Assembly: GCA_947385505.1 (NCBI GenBank)
Contig: CANDLP010000014.1
Span: 1 to 15,646 of the forward strand
Source of the DNA: an uncultured Clostridia bacterium
GTDB taxonomy: Bacteria; Bacillota; Clostridia; Oscillospirales; Ruminococcaceae
Direction of reading: 5' to 3'
Length of the DNA: 15,646 nt
The notes under the pieces were generated by a model. The model did not search any database. It was not told the DNA's origin and saw only the letters and a program-made list of their open reading frames with translations. A program made the position numbers and the translations under genes. Shown in pieces: positions 1-5,701 of the stretch (position 1 is the stretch's first letter; each line of letters opens with the position of its first letter).

Positions 1-144
1 CAGGCCTTCCTGTTCACCAGCACGGAAAGCAATAATCCGGGACAGTACTATATACCTTACGGAGATACGGCGGACGGTATGTTTGTGCTTTCGGAAAGCT
101 CAAAGACGACAATTCTGGAAAGACTCGGAATCAGCGAAGAGTAA
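1..144 (+). CDS. C-terminal end of an unidentified protein (partial)
   Basis: Frame 1 is open from the first base to a TAA at 142-144, giving 47 residues ending in ERLGISEE. The composition is ordinary for a soluble protein, with no membrane segment or recognisable motif. I do not recognise the family. It lies 39 bases upstream of the next plus-strand gene with no terminator-like hairpin between them, so the two are probably cotranscribed. A minus-strand open frame across this region (57-329) has no ribosome binding site and overlaps two plausible plus-strand genes, so I treat it as a shadow. The gene's start and identity lie outside the window. Confidence 0.6.
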   Translation, partial: QAFLFTSTESNNPGQYYIPYGDTADGMFVLSESSKTTILERLGISEE

Positions 145-183
145 TATATTTTCAACCTTACCTTAACATCAAGGAGCGCGCAA

Positions 184-564
184 ATGTACAAAGATATCGT
201 TTTAGAATACGCTAAGAACCAATACGGCACCGAGCCGGAATATATGTGGGAAAAGACGCCCGACTGCGGGGTTTTGAGACACAGGAACGGGAAATGGTAC
301 GCCGCCGTACTGAAAGTTCCCAAAAGCAAATTAGGTCTTGAAAGCGACGAAGAGGTATATATCCTTAACGTAAAATGCGAACCTCTGTTAGTAGACTTTA
401 TGACAAAATCAAACGGCTTTTTCCGCGGCTATCATATGAATAAAAACACTTGGCTGAGCATTTTGCTGGACGGAACGGTAGACAAAGACACACTTTTTGA
501 ATTTATAGACAAAAGCTATAATGAAATCGGCGGAAGCGGAAGAAAGGAGAAAAAACATGGCTGA
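184..564 (+). CDS. MmcQ/YjbR-family protein
   Basis: This 126-residue protein matches the small MmcQ/YjbR family (about 115-130 aa), whose fold resembles a double-wing DNA-binding domain; the molecular role is not established. Visible family marks are an N-terminal helix ending in a YG-x-PEYMW segment (residues 14-22), a central RHRNGKWYA strand, and the signature GYHMNKNTWLSILLDGTV at about residues 82-99, followed by a C-terminal helix with DKSYNEI. The ATG is preceded by AAGGAG at 171-176 with 7-nt spacing, which supports this start. The last 8 bases overlap the start of the downstream hydrolase, implying translational coupling. The C-terminal tail is charged (GRKEKKHG) because it is read through the next gene's ribosome binding site. 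Confidence 0.85.
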   Translation: MYKDIVLEYAKNQYGTEPEYMWEKTPDCGVLRHRNGKWYAAVLKVPKSKLGLESDEEVYILNVKCEPLLVDFMTKSNGFFRGYHMNKNTWLSILLDGTVDKDTLFEFIDKSYNEIGGSGRKEKKHG

Positions 565-1486
565 CTTTTTATCCTCAGAGGGAACAAAACAAATACATTA
601 TGAAATAATAGAGCCTGCAAACGGGGAAAAACCAAAAGCGGTGATACAGGTAGTACACGGAATGTGCGAATATTTCGGCCGCTACGCGGAATTTTCGGAA
701 TTTATGGCAAATAACGGCTACGCGGCAGCGGGAGACGATCATTTAGGCCACGGCCGCACCGCCGCAACCGAAGAGGATAAGGGCTTTTTCTCGGAATACA
801 ACGGATGGCGTTTTTTAGTGCGGGACGAAAAGCGAATGACGGATATTATAAAAGAAAAATACCCCGATGTCCCCGTTATTCTTTTCGGTCACAGCATGGG
901 AAGCTTTATCGCCCGTCTTTATACCTCCTGGTACCCTGAATCCATTTGTGCGGCTCTTTACATGGGAACAGGCAGCGGGGTGCCCGACGGAGCGGCGGGG
1001 GCTGCCGTAAAGCTGCTTGAAAATATGACCGGTACTAAAACCCACTTAGATCAAGGACAATGGATGTTCTACCATTTTCTCACAAGACGGGTGAGCGATA
1101 AGAGCAGCGAATTGGACTGGATAACAAGGGACAAAGAAAAAATCGAATACTATAAAAGCGATCCTTTAGGCAATTTTGCCTTTACATCGGGCGCTTACCG
1201 TGATCTGGTAAAGCTGCTGTCCGAGGTGTCCAAAAGAGAATGGGCGTATTCGCTGCCCAAAACCCTTCCCGTTATGCTTATGAGCGGAGAGGAAGACCCG
1301 ATAGGCGATTTCGGAAAAGGCGTAAGAAAGGTATACGGAAGGCTTAAAAAAGCGGGAATGGTAAATCTTTCCATAAGAATGTATATTGACGCGCGGCATG
1401 AGCTTATTAACGAGATTAACAGACAGGAAGTGTACGAGGATATTTTGCAGTGGACGGAAAAAGTGTTGAAAAGCAACCGTTCTTAA
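557..1486 (+). CDS. Alpha/beta hydrolase, monoacylglycerol-lipase / serine aminopeptidase S33 type
   Basis: This 309-residue cytoplasmic alpha/beta hydrolase is probably a carboxylesterase or lysophospholipase acting on small acyl esters; the natural substrate cannot be read from sequence. The catalytic triad is visible: nucleophile Ser113 in GHSMGS, acid Asp247 in SGEEDPIG and His281 in DARHELINE. The oxyanion region HGMCEYFGRY near residue 34, and GDDHLGHG near 60, are typical of the Hydrolase_4 family. A longer frame opens at 521, but AAAGGAG at 543-549 lies 7 nt before the ATG at 557. Family members also start just before the first beta strand, so 557 is chosen. It overlaps the MmcQ-like gene by 8 bases and is followed by rimM after 28 bases, so it sits inside the same operon. 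No signal peptide is visible. Confidence 0.88.
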   Translation: MADFLSSEGTKQIHYEIIEPANGEKPKAVIQVVHGMCEYFGRYAEFSEFMANNGYAAAGDDHLGHGRTAATEEDKGFFSEYNGWRFLVRDEKRMTDIIKEKYPDVPVILFGHSMGSFIARLYTSWYPESICAALYMGTGSGVPDGAAGAAVKLLENMTGTKTHLDQGQWMFYHFLTRRVSDKSSELDWITRDKEKIEYYKSDPLGNFAFTSGAYRDLVKLLSEVSKREWAYSLPKTLPVMLMSGEEDPIGDFGKGVRKVYGRLKKAGMVNLSIRMYIDARHELINEINRQEVYEDILQWTEKVLKSNRS

Positions 1487-1514
1487 TTCTCTTAAAGAAA
1501 GGAACGGTCATAAT

Positions 1515-2039
1515 ATGAAAAAACGATACTTGGAAGCGGCAAGGCTTACAAAAACGGTTGGGCTTAAGGGGGAAATGCGGGCGCGGATTCTGTGCGATTC
1601 CTGTGAAATGCTTACCGAATTTGACCTTTATATGGGTAAAGAGCATATACCCGTAAAAGTAATAAGCGCACACCCCATAGCGGGCGATATGTGCAAGCTT
1701 AAAATAGAAAAAATAGACACGGTGGAAAAGGCGCAGCCCCTTGTGGGCAATAATCTTTATCTTGACCGAGAAGAGGCGGAGCTGCCCGACGGCACATGGT
1801 TTATCGCGGACATTATCGGTCTTCCCGTTTACGACGCCGACACAAACGAGCTTTACGGGGAAGTGAAAGAAATAATGCAGAACGGCCCCATCGACGTTTA
1901 CCTTATCAGGAGCAAAAGCGGAAGGGAACTGATGTTTCCCGCAATACCGGAGGTTCTTATAAACGTTGATACCGATAACGGAAAAATAGAGATACGCCCT
2001 TTAAAAGGACTTTTTGACGACGAGGAAACAATAAGATAA
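1515..2039 (+). CDS. rimM: Ribosome maturation factor RimM
   Basis: RimM is a 16S processing factor that binds ribosomal protein S19 and helps mature the 30S head domain. The 174-residue length is normal for the family. The N-terminal RimM barrel (about 1-85) shows the conserved TKTVGLKGEMRARI segment. The C-terminal PRC-barrel part (about 95-170) shows WFIADIIGLPVYD, GEVKEIMQNGPIDVYLI, and a final MFPAIPEVLINVD with a GLFD end. An AAAGAAAGGA box lies 12-19 nt before the ATG. Its TAA shares a base with the ATG of trmD (TAATG), giving tight translational coupling. In most bacteria this pair lies in an rpsP-(KH protein)-rimM-trmD-rplS cluster; here an esterase gene precedes it instead. Confidence 0.95.
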   Translation: MKKRYLEAARLTKTVGLKGEMRARILCDSCEMLTEFDLYMGKEHIPVKVISAHPIAGDMCKLKIEKIDTVEKAQPLVGNNLYLDREEAELPDGTWFIADIIGLPVYDADTNELYGEVKEIMQNGPIDVYLIRSKSGRELMFPAIPEVLINVDTDNGKIEIRPLKGLFDDEETIR

Positions 2040-2731
2040 TGAGAATAGACATAGCTACCCTGTTTCCCGCAATGTGCGAAGCGGTGCTGTCGGAAAGTGT
2101 TGTGGGAAGAGGGAGAAAGGGCGGCTTTATCACCATAGAGTGCCACAACATAAGGGATTATACGCTGAACAAGCACCGCCGGGTAGACGATAAGGCATAC
2201 GGAGGGGGCACGGGAATGGTGATGCAGGCGCAGCCCGTTTACGATTGCATACAAGCCATAAAGAAAAAAGCGGGGAGCGATACCCCGCGAATTATTTATT
2301 TGTCCCCGCAGGGAAAGACCTTGGATCAGCGGCTTGTGAAGGAACTGGCGAATGAGGAGCATCTTATTCTGCTCTGCGGGCACTACGAGGGCGTGGATCA
2401 AAGGGCGCTTGACGAACTTAAAGCGGAGGAAATCTCCGTGGGGGATTATGTGGTAACCGGAGGGGAGCTTCCCGCTCTTATAATAGCCGACGCCGTGGCA
2501 AGGCTTCAGGAAGGAGTGCTGCCGAATGAGGACGCTTATTCCATAGAGAGCCATTATAACGGAGTGTTGGAATACCCTCAATACACAAGGCCTGAGGAAT
2601 GGATGGGAAGAAAAGTCCCGGAAGTACTGCTTTCGGGACATCATCAGAATATTGAAAAGTGGCAGCGTGAAAAGTCGTTGGAAATTACCAGTGAAAAAAG
2701 ACCCGATATGCTGGAAAAACTGACGCGGTAA
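2039..2731 (+). CDS. trmD: tRNA (guanine-37-N1)-methyltransferase TrmD
   Basis: TrmD transfers a methyl group from SAM to N1 of G37 in tRNAs reading CNN or GNN codons and prevents +1 frameshifting. It is a SPOUT enzyme with a trefoil knot. The 230 residues show the family signatures: MRIDIATLFP start, DDKAYGGGTGMVM (51-63), the SAM-binding LLCGHYEGVDQRA (111-123), the knot segment ISVGDYVVTGGELPA (132-146), and the C-terminal PQYTRPEEW with VPEVLLSGHH. Arg155 aligns with the E. coli catalytic Arg154. The position of the E. coli general base Asp169 appears to be Glu170 here (my hand alignment). The start overlaps the rimM stop by one base. No rplS follows: the next gene is convergent, after a palindrome. 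Confidence 0.96.
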   Translation: MRIDIATLFPAMCEAVLSESVVGRGRKGGFITIECHNIRDYTLNKHRRVDDKAYGGGTGMVMQAQPVYDCIQAIKKKAGSDTPRIIYLSPQGKTLDQRLVKELANEEHLILLCGHYEGVDQRALDELKAEEISVGDYVVTGGELPALIIADAVARLQEGVLPNEDAYSIESHYNGVLEYPQYTRPEEWMGRKVPEVLLSGHHQNIEKWQREKSLEITSEKRPDMLEKLTR

Positions 2732-2776
2732 ACGCATATCCGATAAAAAGCCTTATGTTGACAAACTGTGTGTTAT

Positions 2777-2828
2777 ACCAATCCCTTTTTGACCTGACGT
2801 AATACCCGCAGGTCAAAAAGGGATTGGT
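2777..2828. repeat. Perfect 20-bp palindrome with flanking GTTAT direct repeats; probable bidirectional terminator or mini-MITE
   Basis: The arm at 2777-2796 is exactly complementary to 2809-2828, with a 12-nt loop. GTTAT occurs on both sides (2772-2776 and 2829-2833), as a target duplication would leave. It lies between convergent trmD and the GyrI-like gene and is followed on the plus strand by a T-rich stretch (2830-2840), so it could terminate transcription. A closely related half copy is found at 15036-15059. The rest of the gap (2732-2848) shows nothing else. Confidence 0.75.
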
Positions 2829-2848
2829 GTTATTCTTTTTGTGAACCA

Positions 2849-3493
2849 CTATATATTACGGGTTACGGGGTGCCTTATAACCGTTTTCAGCCTTTCCTCC
2901 GCGCACCTTCTCGGATCGGACAGATAAATCTCATGATGATATCTTCCTTCGGAAAAATCCTCTTGGTACCCTTGCTCCAAAGCGTAATTTTTCATCTTCC
3001 GTATGCTTTCCGCCTCATTATCGTATGAACCTATGTGCATTATCTGAACGCAAAGACCCTCGGTATATTTCATATATCTCGCCTTGCTGAGATCAAGCTC
3101 GCGCTTTTTGGCGAAAAGAGTATTTTTTGCCCATTCAAAAACCTCTTCGGTAACAAATTCGGGCTGACGTATCATGGAAATCCAACGAAATTTGTCCTTG
3201 TCTAAAATGTTCAGCCCGTCAAAATACTCTCCGTCGCCGTACCATAAGCCTTCGAGAGGCGGCACCGTGTACTCGAAGTACCCTTCGGGGCAAGTGTTAT
3301 TCATTTTGGACATTTTTATAGTGAAAGACAGTCCGTAAAGTATTTCAACAGCCGCCTTGTATTCGGGGCAAGTGTTCGGATTGCCGCTTCCGTCCACCGC
3401 TATAAATATCATTTCGGGCACCTCTATTATTGAGGGCGCCTTTTTTGGTTGGTACAGGTCTTTGTATTTCTTTTTATAATCAAGCTTTTCCAT
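2849..3493 (-). CDS. GyrI-like small-molecule-binding protein (long form)
   Basis: This 214-residue protein belongs to the longer GyrI-like / SHS2-type small-molecule-binding family common in Firmicutes. Family blocks are LDYKKKYKDLYQPKKAP (4-20), VPEMIFIAVDGSGNPN (25-40), YFEYTVPPLEGLWYGDG (72-88), WISMIRQPEFVTEEVFEWAK (104-123), EGLCVQIMHIGSYD (145-158) and HHEIYLSDPRR (186-196). Some family members hydrolyse cyclopropane-containing DNA alkylators; Glu145, in the strand where a catalytic acid is expected, is compatible with that role (inference). The frame stays open upstream to 3685, but those 64 extra residues are a translation of a palindromic element. The ATG at 3493 follows AAAGGAAACGG, which decides the start. 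Its promoter would lie at or inside that element. It converges on trmD. Confidence 0.88.
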   Translation of the reverse strand: MEKLDYKKKYKDLYQPKKAPSIIEVPEMIFIAVDGSGNPNTCPEYKAAVEILYGLSFTIKMSKMNNTCPEGYFEYTVPPLEGLWYGDGEYFDGLNILDKDKFRWISMIRQPEFVTEEVFEWAKNTLFAKKRELDLSKARYMKYTEGLCVQIMHIGSYDNEAESIRKMKNYALEQGYQEDFSEGRYHHEIYLSDPRRCAEERLKTVIRHPVTRNI

Positions 3494-3538
3494 ATGTTTA
3501 CCGTTTCCTTTTGTGTATTTTACCAATCCCAAAATTTC

Positions 3539-3713
3539 TATAGCAATCCAAAAAAAGAATAAATAGCGGCGAAGCCGCACCTGTCTTTTTCGCTTCCTTT
3601 TTGGACACCAAAAAGGAAGCGGGGTCCGGGGCAAAGCCCCGAATACCAAAACGTAATAATTTAATAATAGGCTTTTTATAATCAAATGTTTATTTTTTAA
3701 TTGGATTGCTATA
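3539..3713. mobile_element. MITE-like element with 13-bp terminal inverted repeats
   Basis: TATAGCAATCCAA at 3539-3551 is the exact reverse complement of 3701-3713. Inside lie three nested hairpins: GCGGC-GAA-GCCGC (3566-3578), a perfect 14-bp stem (3591-3604 with 3608-3621, loop ACA) and CGGGGC-AAA-GCCCCG (3627-3641). There is no gene; at 175 bp it cannot encode a transposase, so any movement would need one supplied in trans. The minus-strand open frame through it is basic and tryptophan/phenylalanine-rich and is only a spurious extension of the downstream GyrI-like gene. I see no clear target-site duplication. Confidence 0.7.
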
Positions 3714-3827
3714 ATTGTAAATCAATCTATAGACAATAGATTGATTTACAATTACTCCCAAAACACTATTTGAAAATCATTCCACATGCTAATTCGTCTA
3801 TAATATGATTTTAAATAGTATCAGTTA
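3714..3827 (-). repeat. Dispersed structured repeat, copy A (two hairpins)
   Basis: This 114-nt element is about 85% identical to 12904-13019 by hand alignment (15 mismatches and 2 single-base gaps in 116 columns). Hairpin 1 is a perfect 15-bp stem (3714-3728 with 3738-3752, loop of 9). Hairpin 2 pairs 3765-3780 with 3805-3819 with one bulged base. In minus-strand reading the element begins TAACTGATAC and supplies the last codons and the stop of the GNAT gene. Its other end abuts the terminal repeat of the MITE-like element exactly. It may be a mobile palindromic repeat, a processed RNA element or a terminator; the sequence alone does not decide. Confidence 0.75.
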
Positions 3828-4416
3828 TTGAAAAATAATCGGAATATTCCGTCCCGTCGTCACCTATCAGCTTATGAGGATTTTCACGGAATCCGTATTT
3901 TTTCAGAGCCTTTATTCTTTCTTCCGCTTCCTTTACCGCTTTGGCGGCAATGGTTTTGCAGCCGAACAATTCATACGCCGGCGGAATTACCAGTGAAAGT
4001 ATATTGGATATGGTCTTTTCGTTTTCATAGTCGCTTCTGAGATCAAGCCTTAAAATACCGCAGCCGTTGTAACATTCACTGCCGCTATTGCTGTCGCCGC
4101 CGTTATTACAAATGTTCTCTCCGCCGCGTTTGAACAGTTCAACGGTGCCTACCGCATTACCCAGTCTTTTTTCGACAACGGAAAAACGTACAAACCAACC
4201 GTTAAGATAAGCTTGCTCCCAAAACAATAAAGCCTCTTCCATTCTTTCAAGGGTAGTATAATGAAAATCATCGCCGTGACAGTTATCGGAATTAAAAAGC
4301 GGAACCGCTTTCGGGTCGGAATAGACTTTAAGCAAGTCTTCTTTGTCACTTATTTCGGCGCGGCGTATAAGAAAATCACTGTTTTCAAATTGGGGACAGC
4401 TTTTATATACGTTCAC
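3811..4416 (-). CDS. GNAT-family N-acetyltransferase
   Basis: This 201-residue protein has the RimJ/RimL-like GNAT layout. An N-terminal SDFLIRRAEISDKEDLLKVY strand-helix comes first, then a GWFVRFSVVEK / AVGTVELF beta pair (about 74-95), a catalytic-domain strand GILRLDLRSDYE, a helix with LSLVIPPAYELFG, and the C-terminal GCKTIAAKAVKEAEERIKALKKYGF segment typical of GNAT motif B. The canonical Q/R-x-x-G-x-G/A loop of motif A is not clear, so acetyl-CoA binding may be divergent; the substrate is unknown. The start is GTG at 4416, fixed by AAGGAGG at 4424-4430 with 7-nt spacing. It lies 26 bases after the ClbS-like gene, probably in one transcript. The final residues (TDTI, stop) are encoded inside repeat copy A, so the C-terminus has probably been altered by insertion. 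Confidence 0.82.
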   Translation of the reverse strand: MNVYKSCPQFENSDFLIRRAEISDKEDLLKVYSDPKAVPLFNSDNCHGDDFHYTTLERMEEALLFWEQAYLNGWFVRFSVVEKRLGNAVGTVELFKRGGENICNNGGDSNSGSECYNGCGILRLDLRSDYENEKTISNILSLVIPPAYELFGCKTIAAKAVKEAEERIKALKKYGFRENPHKLIGDDGTEYSDYFSITDTI

Positions 4417-4423
4417 AAAATAT

Positions 4424-4430
4424 CCTCCTT
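4424..4430 (-). promoter_or_regulatory. Shine-Dalgarno site that fixes the GTG start of the GNAT gene
   Basis: The minus strand reads AAGGAGG, a perfect anti-16S match, 7 nt before the GTG at 4416-4414. No ATG or TTG lies better placed. Confidence 0.85.
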
Positions 4431-4442
4431 TTATACAGTACG

Positions 4443-4988
4443 CTAAACTACGGTTTTTACATTTTTAATATGAGCTTTAAGTTTCTTTACAGCCCAATTA
4501 TAATGAGATGATGTGCAGCTTATAAAATACGAACCCAGAGTACTCCCGCCTGTCCACTTAAACACGCCCTTTGTAAACAGCTCCTCGTCGGAAAATTTTT
4601 CCGCAAGCTTCATTACCTGTGCGTGAGATTCCGTCAGCATTTTCTTTGCTTCCTCAGCGCTTGTATTTTGGTGCTTTTCCCAAAACATTACGTTCATTTC
4701 GCCGTAGTTTTTCCAGTTGTAGGGTTCGGGTAGAAATGGCTTGTTTTCTCCTTTTTCGTTGACGCCGATCCAATTTATCAGCAATCTGTGCCATTCATAA
4801 AGGTGAATCAGTATATCCCTTACATTTTTATCTCTTTTCCAGTGCGCCTCTTTCTTTTTCTCATCTCCCGAAAAGTCAAACGGTGTCCCCGTTTCTTTTT
4901 CGGTCAGTCCCTCTATTAACGCATTCATTGCCTCAAATCCGGTTTCGGCAGCGGATACAAGTTCGTTTTTTGTAACAGGTCGTCCCAT
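4443..4988 (-). CDS. ClbS/DfsB (DUF1706) family protein
   Basis: This 181-residue protein is of the ClbS/DfsB family, a DinB-like four-helix bundle. ClbS itself protects colibactin producers by opening the toxin's cyclopropane; the substrate of this homologue is unknown. Family marks are RPVTKNELVSAAETGFEAM at the start, VRDILIHLYEWHRLLINWI (56-74), FLPEPYNWKNYGEMN (85-99) with following FWEKHQ, and the last helix TSSHYNWAVKKLKAH (159-173). The frame opens at 5045, but the first 19 residues are basic and unlike the family, while AAGGAAAG at 4994-5001 lies just before the ATG at 4988. It is followed by the GNAT gene and lies near two GyrI-like genes, a context that fits small-molecule or genotoxin protection. 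A MITE-like element sits directly upstream. Confidence 0.85.
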   Translation of the reverse strand: MGRPVTKNELVSAAETGFEAMNALIEGLTEKETGTPFDFSGDEKKKEAHWKRDKNVRDILIHLYEWHRLLINWIGVNEKGENKPFLPEPYNWKNYGEMNVMFWEKHQNTSAEEAKKMLTESHAQVMKLAEKFSDEELFTKGVFKWTGGSTLGSYFISCTSSHYNWAVKKLKAHIKNVKTVV

Positions 4989-5046
4989 TTTTTCTTTCCT
5001 TCTTTTTATTTTATCATCGCATGAACGGTATTTCAACTTCGCCAAA

Positions 5047-5158
5047 GGGCCTGTAAAAAAGCCCCTTTTTATTTATTATGTCGACTTCCTTTCTCAAGGA
5101 CGCGGAGTTTCAACGCCCGAAGCGGCGGCTTCGCCGCTTTTTTCTTTTTTACAGCCCC
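5047..5158. mobile_element. MITE-like element with 15-bp imperfect terminal inverted repeats
   Basis: 5047-5061 and the reverse complement of 5144-5158 agree at 14 of 15 positions (core CTGTAAAAAAG). Near the right end is a hairpin, AGCGGCG (5121-5127) with CGCCGCT (5132-5138), followed on the plus strand by a T-rich tract. It fills most of the gap between the short GyrI-like gene and the ClbS-like gene. The flanks show only AAA on both sides, too short to prove a target duplication. No coding sequence lies inside. Confidence 0.6.
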
Positions 5159-5167
5159 AAATGGTTA

Positions 5168-5623
5168 TTAGCATAAACTGATATAAATATGTATTTCCGC
5201 ATTCTCCGTATCCGCGTTCTGATACTCCTCAAAATCGCATATATAAGCGCGGTTAAGCTCCGTTTTCCATAATTTCTGCCAGAATTCTCTAACCGCCGTT
5301 ATCATATTTCCTTTCACGACAAATTTGGCGTATTTACCCGCGGGTATTTTTCTTGACTCCGTTCCTTCGGGCAATGTTTCAGCTCCGGTAACCCGACACA
5401 TAACGGAAACCGTATAATCTCCGTTTTCGTCAGAGTCGTAATCGGAATATACGCCTAATGCCTTATCGTCGGCTTTATTTTTTATTTTGGGATAAATTTC
5501 AGGCGAATAGAATTTCTCCCAAAGACCTCCGATAATTTTTTCCATTTCAGGGGAAGCGTTATTTGTGCGCGCAGAAAGCCCCGCCAATGTTTTTTCTTTT
5601 AAGTTTACAATTTCATAATCCAT
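5168..5623 (-). CDS. GyrI-like / AraC-type effector-binding domain protein (short form)
   Basis: This 151-residue stand-alone effector-binding domain is of the GyrI/AraC_E_bind type. Features are an N-terminal MDYEIVNLKEKTLAGLSART strand, a helix with IGGLWEKFYS (31-40), an acidic ALGVYSDYDSDENGDYTVSV hairpin, a RKIPAGKYAKFVVKG strand characteristic of the family, a REFWQKLWKTEL helix, and the terminal EEYQNADTENAEIHIYISLC segment. Such domains bind small, often aromatic or cationic molecules; some relatives sequester or hydrolyse toxins or bind gyrase. The ATG at 5623 follows AAAGGA with about 11-nt spacing. It lies directly downstream of the WYL regulator across a 78-bp gap holding a palindrome and a TATAAT box. 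It is therefore probably a target of that regulator (inference). Confidence 0.85.
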   Translation of the reverse strand: MDYEIVNLKEKTLAGLSARTNNASPEMEKIIGGLWEKFYSPEIYPKIKNKADDKALGVYSDYDSDENGDYTVSVMCRVTGAETLPEGTESRKIPAGKYAKFVVKGNMITAVREFWQKLWKTELNRAYICDFEEYQNADTENAEIHIYISLC

Positions 5624-5662
5624 TTTGTGCTATATCCTTTCATTTTTGTTGGAAACAATAAC

Positions 5663-5699
5663 ATTATAGCACCTTTAATATGACAACTGTATGTCGTAT
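5663..5699 (-). promoter_or_regulatory. Palindromic operator and -10 box upstream of the short GyrI-like gene
   Basis: GACA-N6-TGTC lies at 5682-5695, extended by ATA at 5678-5680 and TAT at 5697-5699, giving half-sites ATAnGACA/TGTCnTAT. On the minus strand a perfect TATAAT lies at 5668-5663. The palindrome falls over the position where a -35 box should be, and I see no good -35 hexamer at 17 nt. This fits a site where a regulator blocks or assists polymerase, most simply the WYL protein encoded immediately upstream (inference). Confidence 0.55.
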
Positions 5700-5701
5700 T
5701 T

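Noticed and set aside
521..556. Upstream ATG of the alpha/beta hydrolase
   Set aside because: It adds 12 residues outside the family pattern; a strong ribosome binding site supports 557.
1898..2737. 279-codon minus-strand open frame across trmD
   Set aside because: It lies fully opposite rimM-trmD, has no ribosome binding site and an implausible composition; TrmD motifs are unmistakable on the plus strand.
3494..3685. N-terminal 64-residue extension of the GyrI-like protein
   Set aside because: It is translated from the hairpins of the palindromic element; the ribosome binding site and family start both point to 3493.
4989..5045. N-terminal 19-residue extension of the ClbS-like protein
   Set aside because: The residues are basic and unlike the family, and a better ribosome binding site lies before 4988.
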